A stretch of DNA of 64,000 nt from Myrica gale (GCA_963930655.1 OZ005613.1:6394501-6458500); one strand, 5' to 3'; shown: positions 39,085-49,330, counted from the first letter of the stretch. A program made the numbers and translations. Notes: generated by a model from the sequence alone, not told the origin.

Positions 39085-39578
39085 TTAAGATGAGGACGAG
39101 GGTTTGGTTTTTTCTGCCGAACCAAAGGCAGCTAATCCCAACATCAGTTCCTCCCTCATCCTCTCCAACTCAAGATCATTCTTGAGAATCTGGTTTTCCG
39201 CCCTCAGCATATGGTTCTCCGATCTGACCCTTTGTAGCTCATCATCCTTCATCTTCAAGTCAGACAGCAGCCGCTGTATCTTGCGGTTCAATAGGGGGAC
39301 ATATTCGGCCGGGTCCCGCTTCTCCGTCTCAAGATCTATCCACTGGAAAAAACCACAAGGCGTTGTCCCCTACATAAGACAAATGGACAGATTGTGACAT
39401 CATCAATTGACTTTTAAGCAACGCAAACAAAATGTTGAATATAAGTGCAGATTCACCATGTACTCACTGAATGGTGGGCGTCTAGCCCGCATGTAAAATA
39501 CCGTCGACTGGGATTTTGTGTTGTCCACGAAGTCCTTTCTTGGAGTGGGAGCTTGCATCTACAATGTCGTGGTGCCAT
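39085..39578 (-). CDS. GRF-type zinc-finger coiled-coil protein (GRF gene 1)
   Basis: Two exons on the minus strand: 39578-39468 (37 codons from ATG) and 39369-39085 (94 codons plus stop). The 98-bp intron has clean ends (GTGAGT...TTATGTAG) and keeps phase 0; total 131 residues. The N-terminal half is a GRF zinc finger (PF06839): Cys6-x-Cys8, TSWTTQNPSRRYFTC with Cys30, and PCGFFQW with Cys42 and the conserved aromatic/Trp end. Residues ~65-110 form a predicted coiled coil (NRKIQRLLSDLK, ENHMLRAENQILKND), and the tail is Ser-rich. GRF fingers bind nucleic acid in larger proteins such as NEIL3 and TOP3A; the role of these tiny plant versions is not known. The gene is open throughout and convergent with the FAR1-type transposase fragment at 38.0-38.4 kb. 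Expression is not known. Confidence 0.85.
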
Positions 39579-39599
39579 AGAGTGAAGTCCAACTTAGGC

Positions 39600-41640
39600 A
39601 AAATATTTTATTTAGCTGCAATACATCATCAATAGGTATATTGTCCAGCCCTTTTGTCTCTCTGAGTAAGAACCATCTTAAAACATTGCATTCTGCTATC
39701 ATTAACTACAGTTATAAACAAGAATACACGCATTCTGCTATGGTTTCTTCCCATTTCCCAAACTGGGGAATTCGACTTTCCTATGTCGAAAAAGAGGAAT
39801 TTTTGGTGTTCATTCCCACTCAAGGTCTATGTCGAAAATTTCATGCTAAACAAGGAGCTTTCATATTGCAACATCTACATTATTCACGCCCAATGCTTTT
39901 ATCTAAACTAGAATATCCAAGCACCAACCAACACATAGTACCCCTTCCAATTTGTAGAAGAAGCACCCAATCAGAAAGTGTGCAACTCAATCCAAAATAG
40001 AAGAAAATATCCATCAGATTGCAAGATCTACAGCTTTAAAATAGAAGGAAGAGTGCAAAACAAGATAGCAAAGCAACATCTGAATCACACTCGACATTCA
40101 GGGTTAGCCCTATTGAGAATAGTTCTTTGGCCGCAACACATCAGTCCTTTTATGATAAACAACCTTCATTTAGACAAACGCGGACACTAAAATTTGGCAC
40201 ACTAAAATGAATTCCTCTTCCAAAAATAGGGTGAAATTACCATAACACAAGTGTACTTTTCAATGATAACTCTGTTGCTCCCCTCAGCCTTTTTTTAACT
40301 CTTTGCGATTCTCTACACATATCACAAGTGTTAGGCAAACAAACCGTCAAATAAACTTTTCTCACTTTAGTGCCTACCTCTATGTAAATTATGGCAAGAT
40401 TACATTGGGATCAGAAGAACTATTTGTTAATACTCAGAGCAGTAATGAACCAGGTTTTTTTATATGGTATTCTCTCTCTGTTTCTCTGCCTCTGATACTT
40501 CTGCAGATTTTTGTTTCCTCTGCCACCTTTCTTAAACGGGTCAATTCTCAAATGCATAGGTACCATGAATTTGAGTTTTCTTTATCAGTGTTCATGGGGG
40601 ACAGAGAATGGCCGACTTTGGATCTTTTAGACAAAAAATAACAAATATAATCTCTACTGCTTACGAGAGAAAAAACCAAATTTATTCATAAACATCTCGG
40701 GAACCCATGACATAAAGCGGCGTAATTCCTGCCATCAGCCATTTATATTGGTGTTGTGTAAGTTCTTTGCTTACAATTAAAGAATCAGAACAAGTCAAAC
40801 CCAAACTATTTGTTCAAAGTGTGAGTTTTTAAAATACAAACCAACTGACAAACTTCTGAAGAGGGAGGATTCTATCATCGTAGGAGGACTCTTTGCGCCA
40901 ATAATATACATATTATTCAAGAACTAACTAAGATTAACACATAAGACATATAAATAAGGCAAAAACCTAATCTTGAAATAAACTTCTCATGTTAAGCAGC
41001 GCACACGCTTGGGCCTCTAACTGGTGGGGATAGCAGATGACATTTTGATGGAAAACCCATGCCCAAGCTGAGATTAACATAAAGGCGACAGACAATAAAG
41101 GTGGGGAGGAAAAGAACGATGAAAGCCAATTGTAAAAACGAATTAAGTCTGTACCCTGTTGCGAAAGCAAGCATGTGATGCCTTTGAAAGTTTCCTCCCT
41201 TTTACACTACACCTCTTCCCATTCAAACAAAGAATTTGGCACACTAAAATGAATCGGAGCACCGAGAGCCTGAAAGAGAGAGACTAGGAGAGGAGAAACC
41301 GAGAGACGGAGAGTGAGAGAGACTAGGGATTTTGTCCCTAGGGATTTTACCTCTAGGGATTCTCCGGAGAGAGCACGGAGGAGCTTGCTGGGTATCGGGA
41401 CGGGAATCTGCCGGCGGAATGAGAGGGCTAGGGATTTTGGGGATTTTGCTGGGAGAGAGGGCAATTGCAATCGGCAAGCGGGAAGTAAACATAGAAGGGT
41501 TTTCATTTAGACCCCAAACCGGTCCCATGCGAAAACCGGGTTTTCAAGCTGATTTAGGAATTATACGTCATCCGTCGGGACCCCATCGGGATTCAATCGG
41601 GAGCTGAAGCATTTCACTTTGTTATTCAACATAACCTTAT
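39600..41640. other. Largely noncoding region upstream of GRF gene 1
   Basis: Short frames on both strands match nothing I recognise. A purine-rich block at 41255-41480 with repeated CTAGGGATTTT words looks like a transcript leader on the minus strand (a 99-codon Leu/Ser-rich frame at 41506-41207). This is weak evidence only. Confidence 0.4.
40191..41254. repeat. 22-bp direct repeats flanking a ~1.0-kb segment
   Basis: AATTTGGCACACTAAAATGAAT occurs perfectly at 40191-40212 and 41233-41254. The segment between (1,020 bp) has no LTR, inverted repeat or clear poly(A), so whether it is a target duplication around a retroposed insert or a recombination trace is undecided. Confidence 0.6.
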
Positions 41641-41685
41641 TTGACAAGGTGCATGACATCTGAAATTGAGGGGGTTAAAATTTTA

Positions 41686-41909
41686 GGGATAAATATAAAT
41701 TTGGCTTTGTGCTCGAAAATCAAATAAGTCATTACACTTTAAAATTCATTAAATTAGTTCTTAAAATTTAAAATCTATTAATAATTTAGTCCTTTTAGGA
41801 TCATTCAAATATGAATGATTTTAAACCCCAAGACTAATTTTATGTGTTAAAATTTAAAGACTTATTTGATTTTCGCACAAATTATAGAGACTAAGATTGT
41901 ATTTATCCC
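41686..41909. mobile_element. MULE-type MITE, 224 bp
   Basis: The ends are inverted repeats: GGGATAAATATAAATTTGG at the left and, complemented, GGGATAAATACAATCTTAG at the right, continuing inward to a shared GAAAATCAAATAAGTC. A perfect 9-bp target duplication AAAATTTTA flanks it (41677-41685 and 41910-41918), the size made by Mutator-like elements. No coding capacity. Confidence 0.8.
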
Positions 41910-41913
41910 AAAA

Positions 41914-42055
41914 TTTTAAGTATGGAAGTAGATAAAAAAGTAAATTTAAAGTTTTAAGTATGGAAGTAGATAAAAAAGTAAATTTAAAGTTTTAAGTATG
42001 GAAGTAGATAAAAAAGTAAATTTAAAATTTTAAGTATGGAAGTCGATAAAATGAT
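41914..42055. repeat. 38-bp tandem repeat, ~3.7 copies
   Basis: The unit TTTTAAGTATGGAAGTAGAT plus AAAAAAGTAAATTTAAAG starts at 41914, 41952, 41990 and 42028. It begins within the MITE's right target duplication. Confidence 0.9.
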
Positions 42056-42617
42056 AAAAAAATTGGTGAAAAAGTAAAAAAGTTTATGAGAATTAGAGAA
42101 AAGGTGAAAAGAGATAAATTTTTGACAAAATTTTGATTCTAAACGCCATGATTTCATGGGGTTTGGACGAGAAAAGTTTTTAATTTTTTTAAAATTCAAA
42201 ATAGTTATCAACAAACATTAAAATCTTCAAAATTTTACATAAATTGTAATACATTTTTCACACTAATTTTAATATTTTTTATTTAAAAAATACTACCTCA
42301 AATATTCTTTCTTTTTTTAACTTTTTAACCAATTTTATTATTTTTCATTAAAAAAATACTTCAGTCTTTTGTCTTAATAATTTTTAATAACCTCCTGTAA
42401 AAATTATTTTTCAACCTTTTCACCAATATTTTTACAAATCTCCATATAAAATCAATTTCAAAACTCATTGGACAAATACATGATTGGCACTCATGTATAC
42501 CCATTGTATACGTATTATATATTATACAAAACTCATTCGATGTTCAAAGGCTCATGATGCATGAAAATAATGACGATTAGCTTGCGGCCTATTACCCTTA
42601 ATATCAGGAGTGTCGCT
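42056..42617. other. AT-rich noncoding
   Basis: No gene seen between the tandem repeat and the MULE. Confidence 0.6.
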
Positions 42618-42626
42618 TAATTAATG

Positions 42627-42968
42627 GGGTTAATGACCTTTTTAGTCCCTGGGTTTAGGGTCATTTTTCATTTTAGTCCCTAGGTTTCATTTTTGTTCAA
42701 AACAGTCCCTAGGTTTTCTGCCTTTGTCAATTTACTCCTGCCGTCCAATTCCGTCACTCTCGTACCCAGTCACCTAACGGTTTGACACCTCACACCCAAT
42801 AATAGCGTGACACGTGTTATTTAAAAAAAAAAAACTCTCGCCGACTAAACGACAGCCACCTCGGCGCCGCACTTAACAAATTTTCATTAACTCAAAAACT
42901 TCGAACAGAAAACGCAGAAGGAAGAGCCGACCGAGTGTTTCCCCAAATCTGACCTAGAACACAGCCGA
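42627..42968 (+). repeat. MULE left terminal inverted repeat
   Basis: Contains three related TTTTAGTCCCTGGGTTT / TTTTAGTCCCTAGGTTT / ACAGTCCCTAGGTTTT words near the tip and a GC-rich inner part ending ACACAGCCGA. It pairs with 45891-46231 with only a few mismatches and small indels. Confidence 0.92.
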
Positions 42969-43781
42969 GAAAATCTCATCTGCTCCTCCCCCAAAATTTC
43001 GATTTGAGCTTTTAGAAGAGGGCGAAATCTGCTCCTCCCCCAAAATCCCATCTGTCGTCCATCGAGTTAGCAGCTTCTCCTTTTGGGGCTCTCACATTTT
43101 GCCCTTTCCAAAGGTACTCAGACACTTTTAAATTTGTCATTTTGATTTGTCTGTCATATATTTTTATCTTTGGGTAGGTCCCTATAATGTTTTCGAGCTG
43201 TCTGTGGTCCCATAGTGTTGTCTCTTTCGTATTATTGTGGTATGGGTTAATGTGGCCCCATAGTTTATTTCTCACTGCTATGTTATGACGGTTGTGAAAT
43301 TGTTATTTAATGATTGGTGTGGTTTGTTTACTATTTGTTCTACTTGATTCATGTTCCATAGTGTTGTCTCTTTCGTTTGTTTTCTTCTTTTATTTGACCA
43401 AAATAGGCTGTCGGCTTTGACTTGTGAACTTTTGAAAATGTGGTTCCTAAAGTATTGTATCGTTCTGCATCTTTATTGCCATCTTTGTTATGAGGTTGAC
43501 GAAAGTTTGCCAAGGGTGCATGTGTATAGGAAGCTTGTAAACTTTATTGAGAGGGGCCCTGCAAGCATTCAGGTCTCTTTCCAGAGTATAACTTGTACTT
43601 TGTTAACATTGTTAAATTTTCCCCACTTAGTAAAATACATTATGTTATCCAGAACTTTGTACTTCTGGTTGAGCATTAAAAACAAACAAGAAGAAATTGT
43701 CTGTAACTGAAATTTCAGATGAGCTTTTTGTAGTTATAGTGAGCATTTTCCAAAGACATATTTTAACCATGATAAGCATAA

Positions 43782-44354
43782 TCAAACAATGGTGAGGGAG
43801 TGGGGGATGAGGGTCATGGTGAGGGAGAGGGTGATAAAGAAGCCATGAGTGATTTCAATGAGTCAGATGATGCAGATCCAGACTGGAGTGATAGTGATTG
43901 CAATAGTGTGAAGGTTGCTGCAGAGCAGTGGTTCAAACAATGGAGTTGGGGTAGTAGTCGTACTGGAGCTGAAGGTGAAGTGGAGTCCGACTACGCTAGC
44001 TCGGAAGAGTGGGGGAGTTTAGATGAACCCGAACAGTCTGATGGAGATGGTGAAGTTAAACGAAGGCGGCCTATGAAAAAGTCCTTCCCGAATTACAAAG
44101 AGACTCCAGATTTAAGGGCTAAGGTGACGTTTGAAGTGGGTGAAGTTTTTCAGAATTGCGAGCAATTCAAGCGTGCTCTTCGGACACATTGTATTCAAGA
44201 GGGATTTGAGTACAGCTTTGTGAAGAATGACAAATTGAGGGACCCAACAACCAATTGGACCAAGGCGAAGAGGATCAATGTCGAAGGGTCCAGAGATAGG
44301 AATGGCAACTCAATAATCAGCTTCAGTGTTTTTTGTGAATTGGTTGGGACATAA
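43782..44354 (+). pseudogene. MuDR-type transposase N-terminus, truncated
   Basis: A ~190-codon frame opening after a stop at 43779-43781 without a convincing ATG, so it probably began as an internal exon or has lost its start. It has an acidic Asp/Glu/Ser-rich leader (43800-44050), then the MuDR N-terminal DNA-binding domain (DBD_Tnp_Mut, PF03108): FEVGEVFQNCEQFKRAL, HCIQEGFEYSFVKNDKLR. After that the sequence leaves the family (no zinc-ribbon CxxxC) and stops at 44352-44354. The MULE catalytic domain and the SWIM finger are absent. It could still make a DNA-binding fragment, but that is inference. Confidence 0.8.
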
Positions 44355-44649
44355 GCTGGTGTGTAGTTACAAGATGGGGATGTTTTGGCAAATATCTGCT
44401 TTTTTTGAATTGGTTAGGACATAATATTTTTTGAGGTGTATCTGCTTGGTGTATTGGCAGATCGATGTATTGGCAGATTGATGTATTATAAGCACTGAAG
44501 ATGCAACTTTTTTTGTGGATATGGAATCAAATTGACAGCAAGAGCAATTTCTACTTTCTCATTTAAAAGGTCCATAAGTTACCAACAGTCACTTTTGGTA
44601 ACTCTCATTCAACTGGCAATTGAGGGCTGCAAACCAATAGCAAATTACA

Positions 44650-44770
44650 TCCGACAAATAATAATAGATACATAGATTAAAAACAAGTCTTCAATTAGAT
44701 ACATCATCCACGGTACCATCATGTTATCAAATAGATACATAGATTAAAAACAAGTCTTCAATTACAAAAA
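44650..44770. repeat. 36-bp direct repeat downstream of GRF gene 2
   Basis: GATACATAGATTAAAAACAAGTCTTCAATTA, with a short extension, occurs at about 44667-44697 and 44734-44764, inside the likely 3' UTR of the minus-strand gene. It may be a small local duplication. Confidence 0.8.
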
Positions 44771-44788
44771 GATAAATACATGACAAGT

Positions 44789-45227
44789 CTACTTTGTCTT
44801 GGAAACCATCCACACGGAGACGCACATAGACACAATGGTTACTGCCCAAGACACAAAAGAAAACAACATATATTTTTTCTCCCTAGATTGGTACATATGT
44901 ACTTGCTTCTCTAGTATCTTCGTCTTTCTCAACATTCTTGATAGGACCTTCATTCCACGTGGGCAAATTTCGGGATCATACCACATGAAGAACCTACAAA
45001 CGCCACCTTCCTGTGCACAAAAGAAATGTATTACTTATTTAAAACACGTAAACAAAATCGTTACGTAGTTTCTGCATACGTACCGATTTCTTGTTGTACC
45101 TTCCACATCCAAAAAAACGACGACCTGGATTTTGATCAGTCCAAGATGTCCTCAATGGTGCTTTGACTCCGCAATAGCATTTGTACGATTCTGGACCCAT
45201 GCACTTGTAATTTGAAGCAGAAGTCAT
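44789..45227 (-). CDS. GRF zinc-finger protein with C-terminal membrane helix (GRF gene 2, MULE-borne)
   Basis: Two exons: 45227-45084 (48 codons) and 45010-44789 (73 codons plus stop), joined across a 73-bp phase-0 intron (GTACGT...TGTGCACAG); product 121 residues. The GRF finger has Cys17-x-Cys19, APLRTSWTDQNPGRRFFGC with Cys41, and VCRFFMW with Cys53 and Trp58. A short basic linker (~62-95, RMLRKTKILEKQ) is followed by one hydrophobic segment, residues ~96-118 (MLFSFVSWAVTIVSMCVSVW), and KTK at the end, consistent with a tail-anchored membrane protein. The gene lies wholly within the MULE, convergent with the transposase remnant. All codons are open and the splice sites intact, unlike the transposase. 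Function unknown; intron position is the same as in GRF gene 1. Confidence 0.88.
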
Positions 45228-45890
45228 GGAAGAACATTCGGGTTTTTCCTTCCCCTGACATGAAATATTAGTTTTGGACTTTCAATAACTGAAAATTTTC
45301 TTTATCTTAATGTTACAAATTCTATCATAACATTAAGTAATTAAATTGAATTATAATTAAATTTTGAATGCAAAGTCAGCTTCTGTTAATGTCGCACATC
45401 TTCAAAATCAAAAAATTAGGATCTATGTTATTTGCAATACGTTGCTGATTAATGGTTTCTAATGGGTATAAAAATAGTAGCAGACCAAATATTATACTGC
45501 AGAAATAACTTTCAATAACCACATCAAAACTCCATTAACTCCATTACGACAAAACTAATACCAAGTAAGGCCAAACAAAAAACTCGAACACATGGTTTTC
45601 TCACAAGAAATCAAACAACAAGCGACCTATAGATGCAGAATAATGCATTGAAGAAGAACTTTTGAACTCCACAGCTTCAAAACTTCCAACTTCAACCCAT
45701 TTTTAGAAAGAAGAACAAAATCACAACTCATTTACCTTGGTGCTTCTCGTACTCATCTGGAGGAGGAAAGGAGACAAAGACGCTGCTGCACAGAAGAAGG
45801 AATCAGCGTCGACACTGCTGGAGAGATCGGGTTCAGATCTGTTTAAGGTGTTTCGTCGGGGAGTATTTTAAAAAATACTAACATGTTCTG

Positions 45891-46231
45891 TCGGCTGTGT
45901 TCTAGGTCAGATTTGGGGAAACACTCGGTCGGCTCTTCCTTCTGCGTTTTATGTTCGAAGTTTTTGAGTTAATCAAAATTTGTTAAGTGCGGCGCCGAGG
46001 TGGCTGTCGTTTAGTCGGCGAGAGTTTTTTTTTTAAAATAACACGTGTCACGCTATTATTGGGTGTGAGGTGTCAAACCGTTAGGTGACTGGGTACGGGA
46101 GTGACGGAATTGGACGGCAGGAGTAAATTGACAAAGGCAGAAAACCTAGGGACTGTTTTGAACAAAAATGAAACCTAGGGACTAAAATGAAAAATGACCC
46201 TAAACCCAGGGACTAAAAAGGTCATTAACCC
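45891..46231 (-). repeat. MULE right terminal inverted repeat
   Basis: Complement of 42627-42968. It begins TCGGCTGTGT at its inner edge and ends at CATTAACCC. The GRF gene reads away from this end, so the repeat or the ~660 bp next to it is the likely promoter side of GRF gene 2. Confidence 0.92.
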
Positions 46232-46369
46232 TAATTAATGGCAAAAAGCAAGATTAGAGATGAGCAATATTGGGCTCATAGAGGCCCCTATTCTAGACCC
46301 AAACAAACGGGCTGAAAGCAGGAAGCATAACTAAGCTGAGCAAGGAACTAAGGATAACGGCCCAGAATG

Positions 46370-46600
46370 AACGCAAGCCCAGATTTCTAGCTCGTCCCAT
46401 CTGGCCCAGTCAACGAAGTTGAGTTTAAGCTAACTCAACACTTCGCAACCCTAATCTCGTCCTTCCCAATCTGCCCTTCGCTTTGGGTAGGACCATGACA
46501 CCGTTCAACGCGTGCCGGCCTGCCCCCTTGAATGCTCAGTCGTTTCTGAAGCAGCCCCTCTCCTCCTTCAGTCGTTAGCACCAGTTGAGGTTTTTTATCT
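46370..46600 (+). promoter_or_regulatory. SURF6-type promoter region with GGCCCA and telo-box words
   Basis: Upstream of the SURF6-like sequence are GGCCCAG words (46361, 46395) and CAACCCTAA (46447-46455, telo-box-like). Both types are typical of plant ribosome-biogenesis gene promoters (TCP site II and telo box). Confidence 0.5.
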
Positions 46601-47333
46601 TTAGCTTTTTCTATTTCTTTCTTGTTGTGTATAAAGACGAACTATAATCTTAACCTTCTTCTTTTCGTTTGTTCGTGTTTGGCCGAAATTGGAGTTCTCT
46701 ATTTTTCTTTTGATGTATGCTCTCACTTTCTGTGTTTAAGTTTTAATTGCTGTTGTTTGGGATACTTGTTGAATTTGACAGTAGGGGGGACAAATTGAAG
46801 CATAGTGGAATGTGTATATATGAATCGATTACTGGAATTCATTTGGGTAGGTTGTTGGAGGAATTCATTGTTCTAACTGCAAATTCGTACGTGTTGGATG
46901 CCATTTGTATCAGAAAATTAGTGATAGGCAAAATTTGTGTTGTATATATGTTTTTCTTTTGCTGAAAACGACTTGGTGGGGCTTATGATGATGTACGTTT
47001 GCCTGAAAGCTGAAGTATTTTATAGGGGATGAAACTTTACTGCAAGAAGGGCATCTTTTCTGCAATTTAGCTTCTTTTGATTGAGGTCGACAAGCTTGTA
47101 ATATTTCATGTTTCTCCTTTTAAAAAAGATTTTTAGAGAAAGGAAATGGATATAGTTTCATCTCATTTATTACTTTATACTTATCCCATTTCATTGGCCT
47201 CAAGCTCCCAATTTCAAATGGAGGGTAAACTGTAATATCCAAGGCACTACGTAAATCTTGTAGTGAGGGAATGGTTCACTCTCTTATTCTATTTCTCATA
47301 CTAATCCCTTCTTCAATTTCAATGACTGTGTAG

Positions 47334-48381
47334 ATGAAGAATAAAAAGCAAAAGCCTATATCTGATTCTAAACCTGACACCGATTTGAAGTCTACTATTC
47401 AGCAGCATTCTCTGTTCTTTGACAAGTTAGTTGAGTTAATCCCTGCGAAATTCTATGTGCTGAATGATAAGGACAGGCCATGGTTTCAGGGCCTCAGCAA
47501 GGCCGAAAAGGCTATGGCAAAGAAAGAATCAAGGGTGAACGTTAAGAAAGCTCGAAGAGATCGTTTGGATCCAGAGAAGTCTTCCACAACCACACTTGAT
47601 TTGCTCAAGCAAAGCTTAGAGAAAAAAAACTCAAATGAGAGTGAAGATGAGGAAATAGAAATCAAACCTATGTCGTCTGGCCTTGAAGATAATGAACGGA
47701 AGGTGACATTAGAAGAACTTCGACAACGGCTGCATCAAAAAATTGAGGAGTCCCGGCAAATAGAAATTTTGGAGATTCAAATAGAGCTAAGAAGAGGTTT
47801 GGGAATGACAACAAGAAAGGATTTCTTGAGAAGAAGCGCAAGAGAGACTCTGTTTCCGACGAAAGGAAACCAATGACAAGTAGTTCTGCGGATAAAGTGG
47901 AGAAGGATATAGCAGAGGCTTCAAAGGAACTTGCATTTACTCCTGTCAAACTTGGGGATGAGGAAGAAGAGCATGGAAAGAAGAAGAAGAGGAAACTATA
48001 AAAGATTAAGGAGCTTGAAAGGGCAAAGAGATTGAAAGAGGCGAAGAAAGATCCTGAAAAAGGTCAGATTATCTCGAAGAAGCATTCGTGGAAAGCAGCA
48101 ACAAGTAGAGCAGCTGGTGTTAAGGTTCATGATGATCCAAACCTCCTGAAAAAGAGCATACACAAGGAAAAGAAGAGGCATCAGAAGAACACTGAGAATG
48201 GAAGGATAGGCTGCAGACAACAGAGAAGATGAAAGCAAAGAAACAGCAAAAGAGATCAGAAAATATATCACACATGATTCACGACAAGAAAATGCGGAGA
48301 ATTGCGAAGAGAGAGAAAAAGCTAATGCGTCCAGGATTCGAAGGTCGAAAGGAAAGTTTTATTAATGGAGGACCAACTTAA
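47334..48381 (+). pseudogene. SURF6: SURF6/RRP14-like ribosome biogenesis gene, degraded
   Basis: Starts MKNKKQKPISD at 47334 after a plausible 5' UTR intron acceptor (TGTGTAG). It reads through the N-terminal motif HSLFFDKLVELIPAKFY, KARRDRLDPEKSSTTTLDLL and VTLEELRQRLHQKIEE, then through the SURF6 core: SKKHSWKAATSRAAGVKVHD, HKEKKRHQKN, KREKKLMRPGFEGRK. SURF6/Rrp14 is a nucleolar protein for pre-rRNA processing. Lesions: a frameshift near 47760, a TAA at 47999-48001, and a second frameshift near 48200; the ancestral stop is at 48379-48381. The body has no introns and I see no poly(A) tail or target duplication, but an upstream region with promoter words is retained, so it is either a retroposed copy that landed near a promoter or a duplicated gene copy. 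Confidence 0.85.
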
Positions 48382-48599
48382 GGTGCCTCCAAAAGTTCTG
48401 AGTTTCTGCCTCTTGTATCACTTTTTTCCCTTCCTCTTAAATCAGTTGTCAGAGGAACATTTTATTTTAAGGATTCGGTTCTCACATTCTCTCCCAACCC
48501 GTACAACTGCGTCGTAGATGAATGTTGTTAAAAAGTCAAGACTTTCAGTTGATACCTGCAATTTGCAAAGCTTTGTCATTGGGGTCCAGACTCGTCACT
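48382..48599. other. 3' flank of SURF6 pseudogene
   Basis: Nothing recognised; plausible former 3' UTR. Confidence 0.5.
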
Positions 48600-48607
48600 C
48601 ATCGAGT

Positions 48608-48968
48608 TAGGGCTGCACACAATCGGACCGCGGACCGGATTTGCAGTCCGGTCCGGTCCTAATTCTTAAAATGTGGTCCGGTCCGGTCTTCTTTTTTAAT
48701 AAATGCGGTCTGGACCAGACCGTATTTATTTAAAAAATAAAAAAATATTTTTTTTATAATTTTTAATGCAAATTATAAATTTAAAACGTTTGATTTTAAT
48801 CTAAATTAAAATTTAACATTTTTATATGCACTTCCCCTTTGAAATTAATCTAAAATTTTTTAAATAAAAAATAAAAAATTTAAACCTGTCCGGACCACAT
48901 TTCGTAAAACCGGACCACTTGTTCGGTCCTCTATTTTAAGAGGACCGGAAATCCGGTTTTCAGCCCTA
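48608..48968. mobile_element. hAT-type MITE, 361 bp
   Basis: Ends TAGGGCTGCACACAAT... and ...TTTTCAGCCCTA are inverted repeats (TAGGGCTG perfect). Inside them are CGGACCGG/GGTCCGGT words facing one another around an AT-rich centre. An 8-bp flank CATCGAGT (48600-48607) is repeated as CATGGAGT (48969-48976), one mismatch, as expected for a hAT target duplication. Confidence 0.8.
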
Positions 48969-48976
48969 CATGGAGT

Positions 48977-49330
48977 TAGTTATCTTCTCTTGTAGGTTGA
49001 TGATATGGTGATTACTGGCAGCAGCTCTACTATGCTTCGTACTCTCATCGAACGCATTGCCACATAATTATCTATGAAAGATCTTGGTGATCTTTATTTT
49101 AGAGAGCTTCATATCAAACTTTACTCCCCTCAATTACTCTGATAACAACAGTGCTATCTTTATCGCCTCAAATCCGGTCACCAAATCTTGCTCCAAACAT
49201 ATCGACATTGATCACCCAATTACAATTGCCAGATGTTTTTGCTAAAAGAGTTTCAAAGTTACAATGTATCTCTTGGTTCATTCAAGTTGTGCTTGTTTCC
49301 TCACACCACCTTGCCAACTTTGAGGGGATA
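48977..49330 (+). pseudogene. Ty1/copia RT and RNase H fragments
   Basis: Right after the MITE the frame reads the RT active-site region with a stop in place of Tyr (LLL*VDDMVITGSS), then LSMKDLGDLYFREL. An internal deletion follows, and then the RNase H end DNNSAIFIASNPV...SKHIDID. It finishes near a purine run (TTGAGGGGAT, about 49319-49328) that looks like the polypurine tract, with an LTR-like start ATATTAGAGG after it. A heavily deleted element. Confidence 0.7.

Larger units (their letters stand above)
42627..46231. mobile_element. Mutator-like element (MULE) with long TIRs, 3,605 bp
   Basis: Bounded by ~340-bp terminal inverted repeats (42627-42968 and 45891-46231) beginning GGGTTAATGACCTTTTTAGT. 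They are nearly the same throughout, and a perfect 9-bp target duplication TAATTAATG flanks them (42618-42626 and 46232-46240). Inside are a MuDR-type transposase N-terminal frame on the plus strand and a spliced GRF zinc-finger/transmembrane gene on the minus strand, converging near 44.4-44.8 kb. The transposase lacks its catalytic part, so the element is non-autonomous, though its ends look young. Layout resembles maize MuDR (mudrA and mudrB convergent between ~215-bp TIRs), with the GRF gene in place of mudrB. Confidence 0.92.

Noticed and set aside
48608-48968. CGGACCGG words considered as a regulatory palindrome cluster
   Set aside because: Explained by the inverted arms of the hAT MITE.
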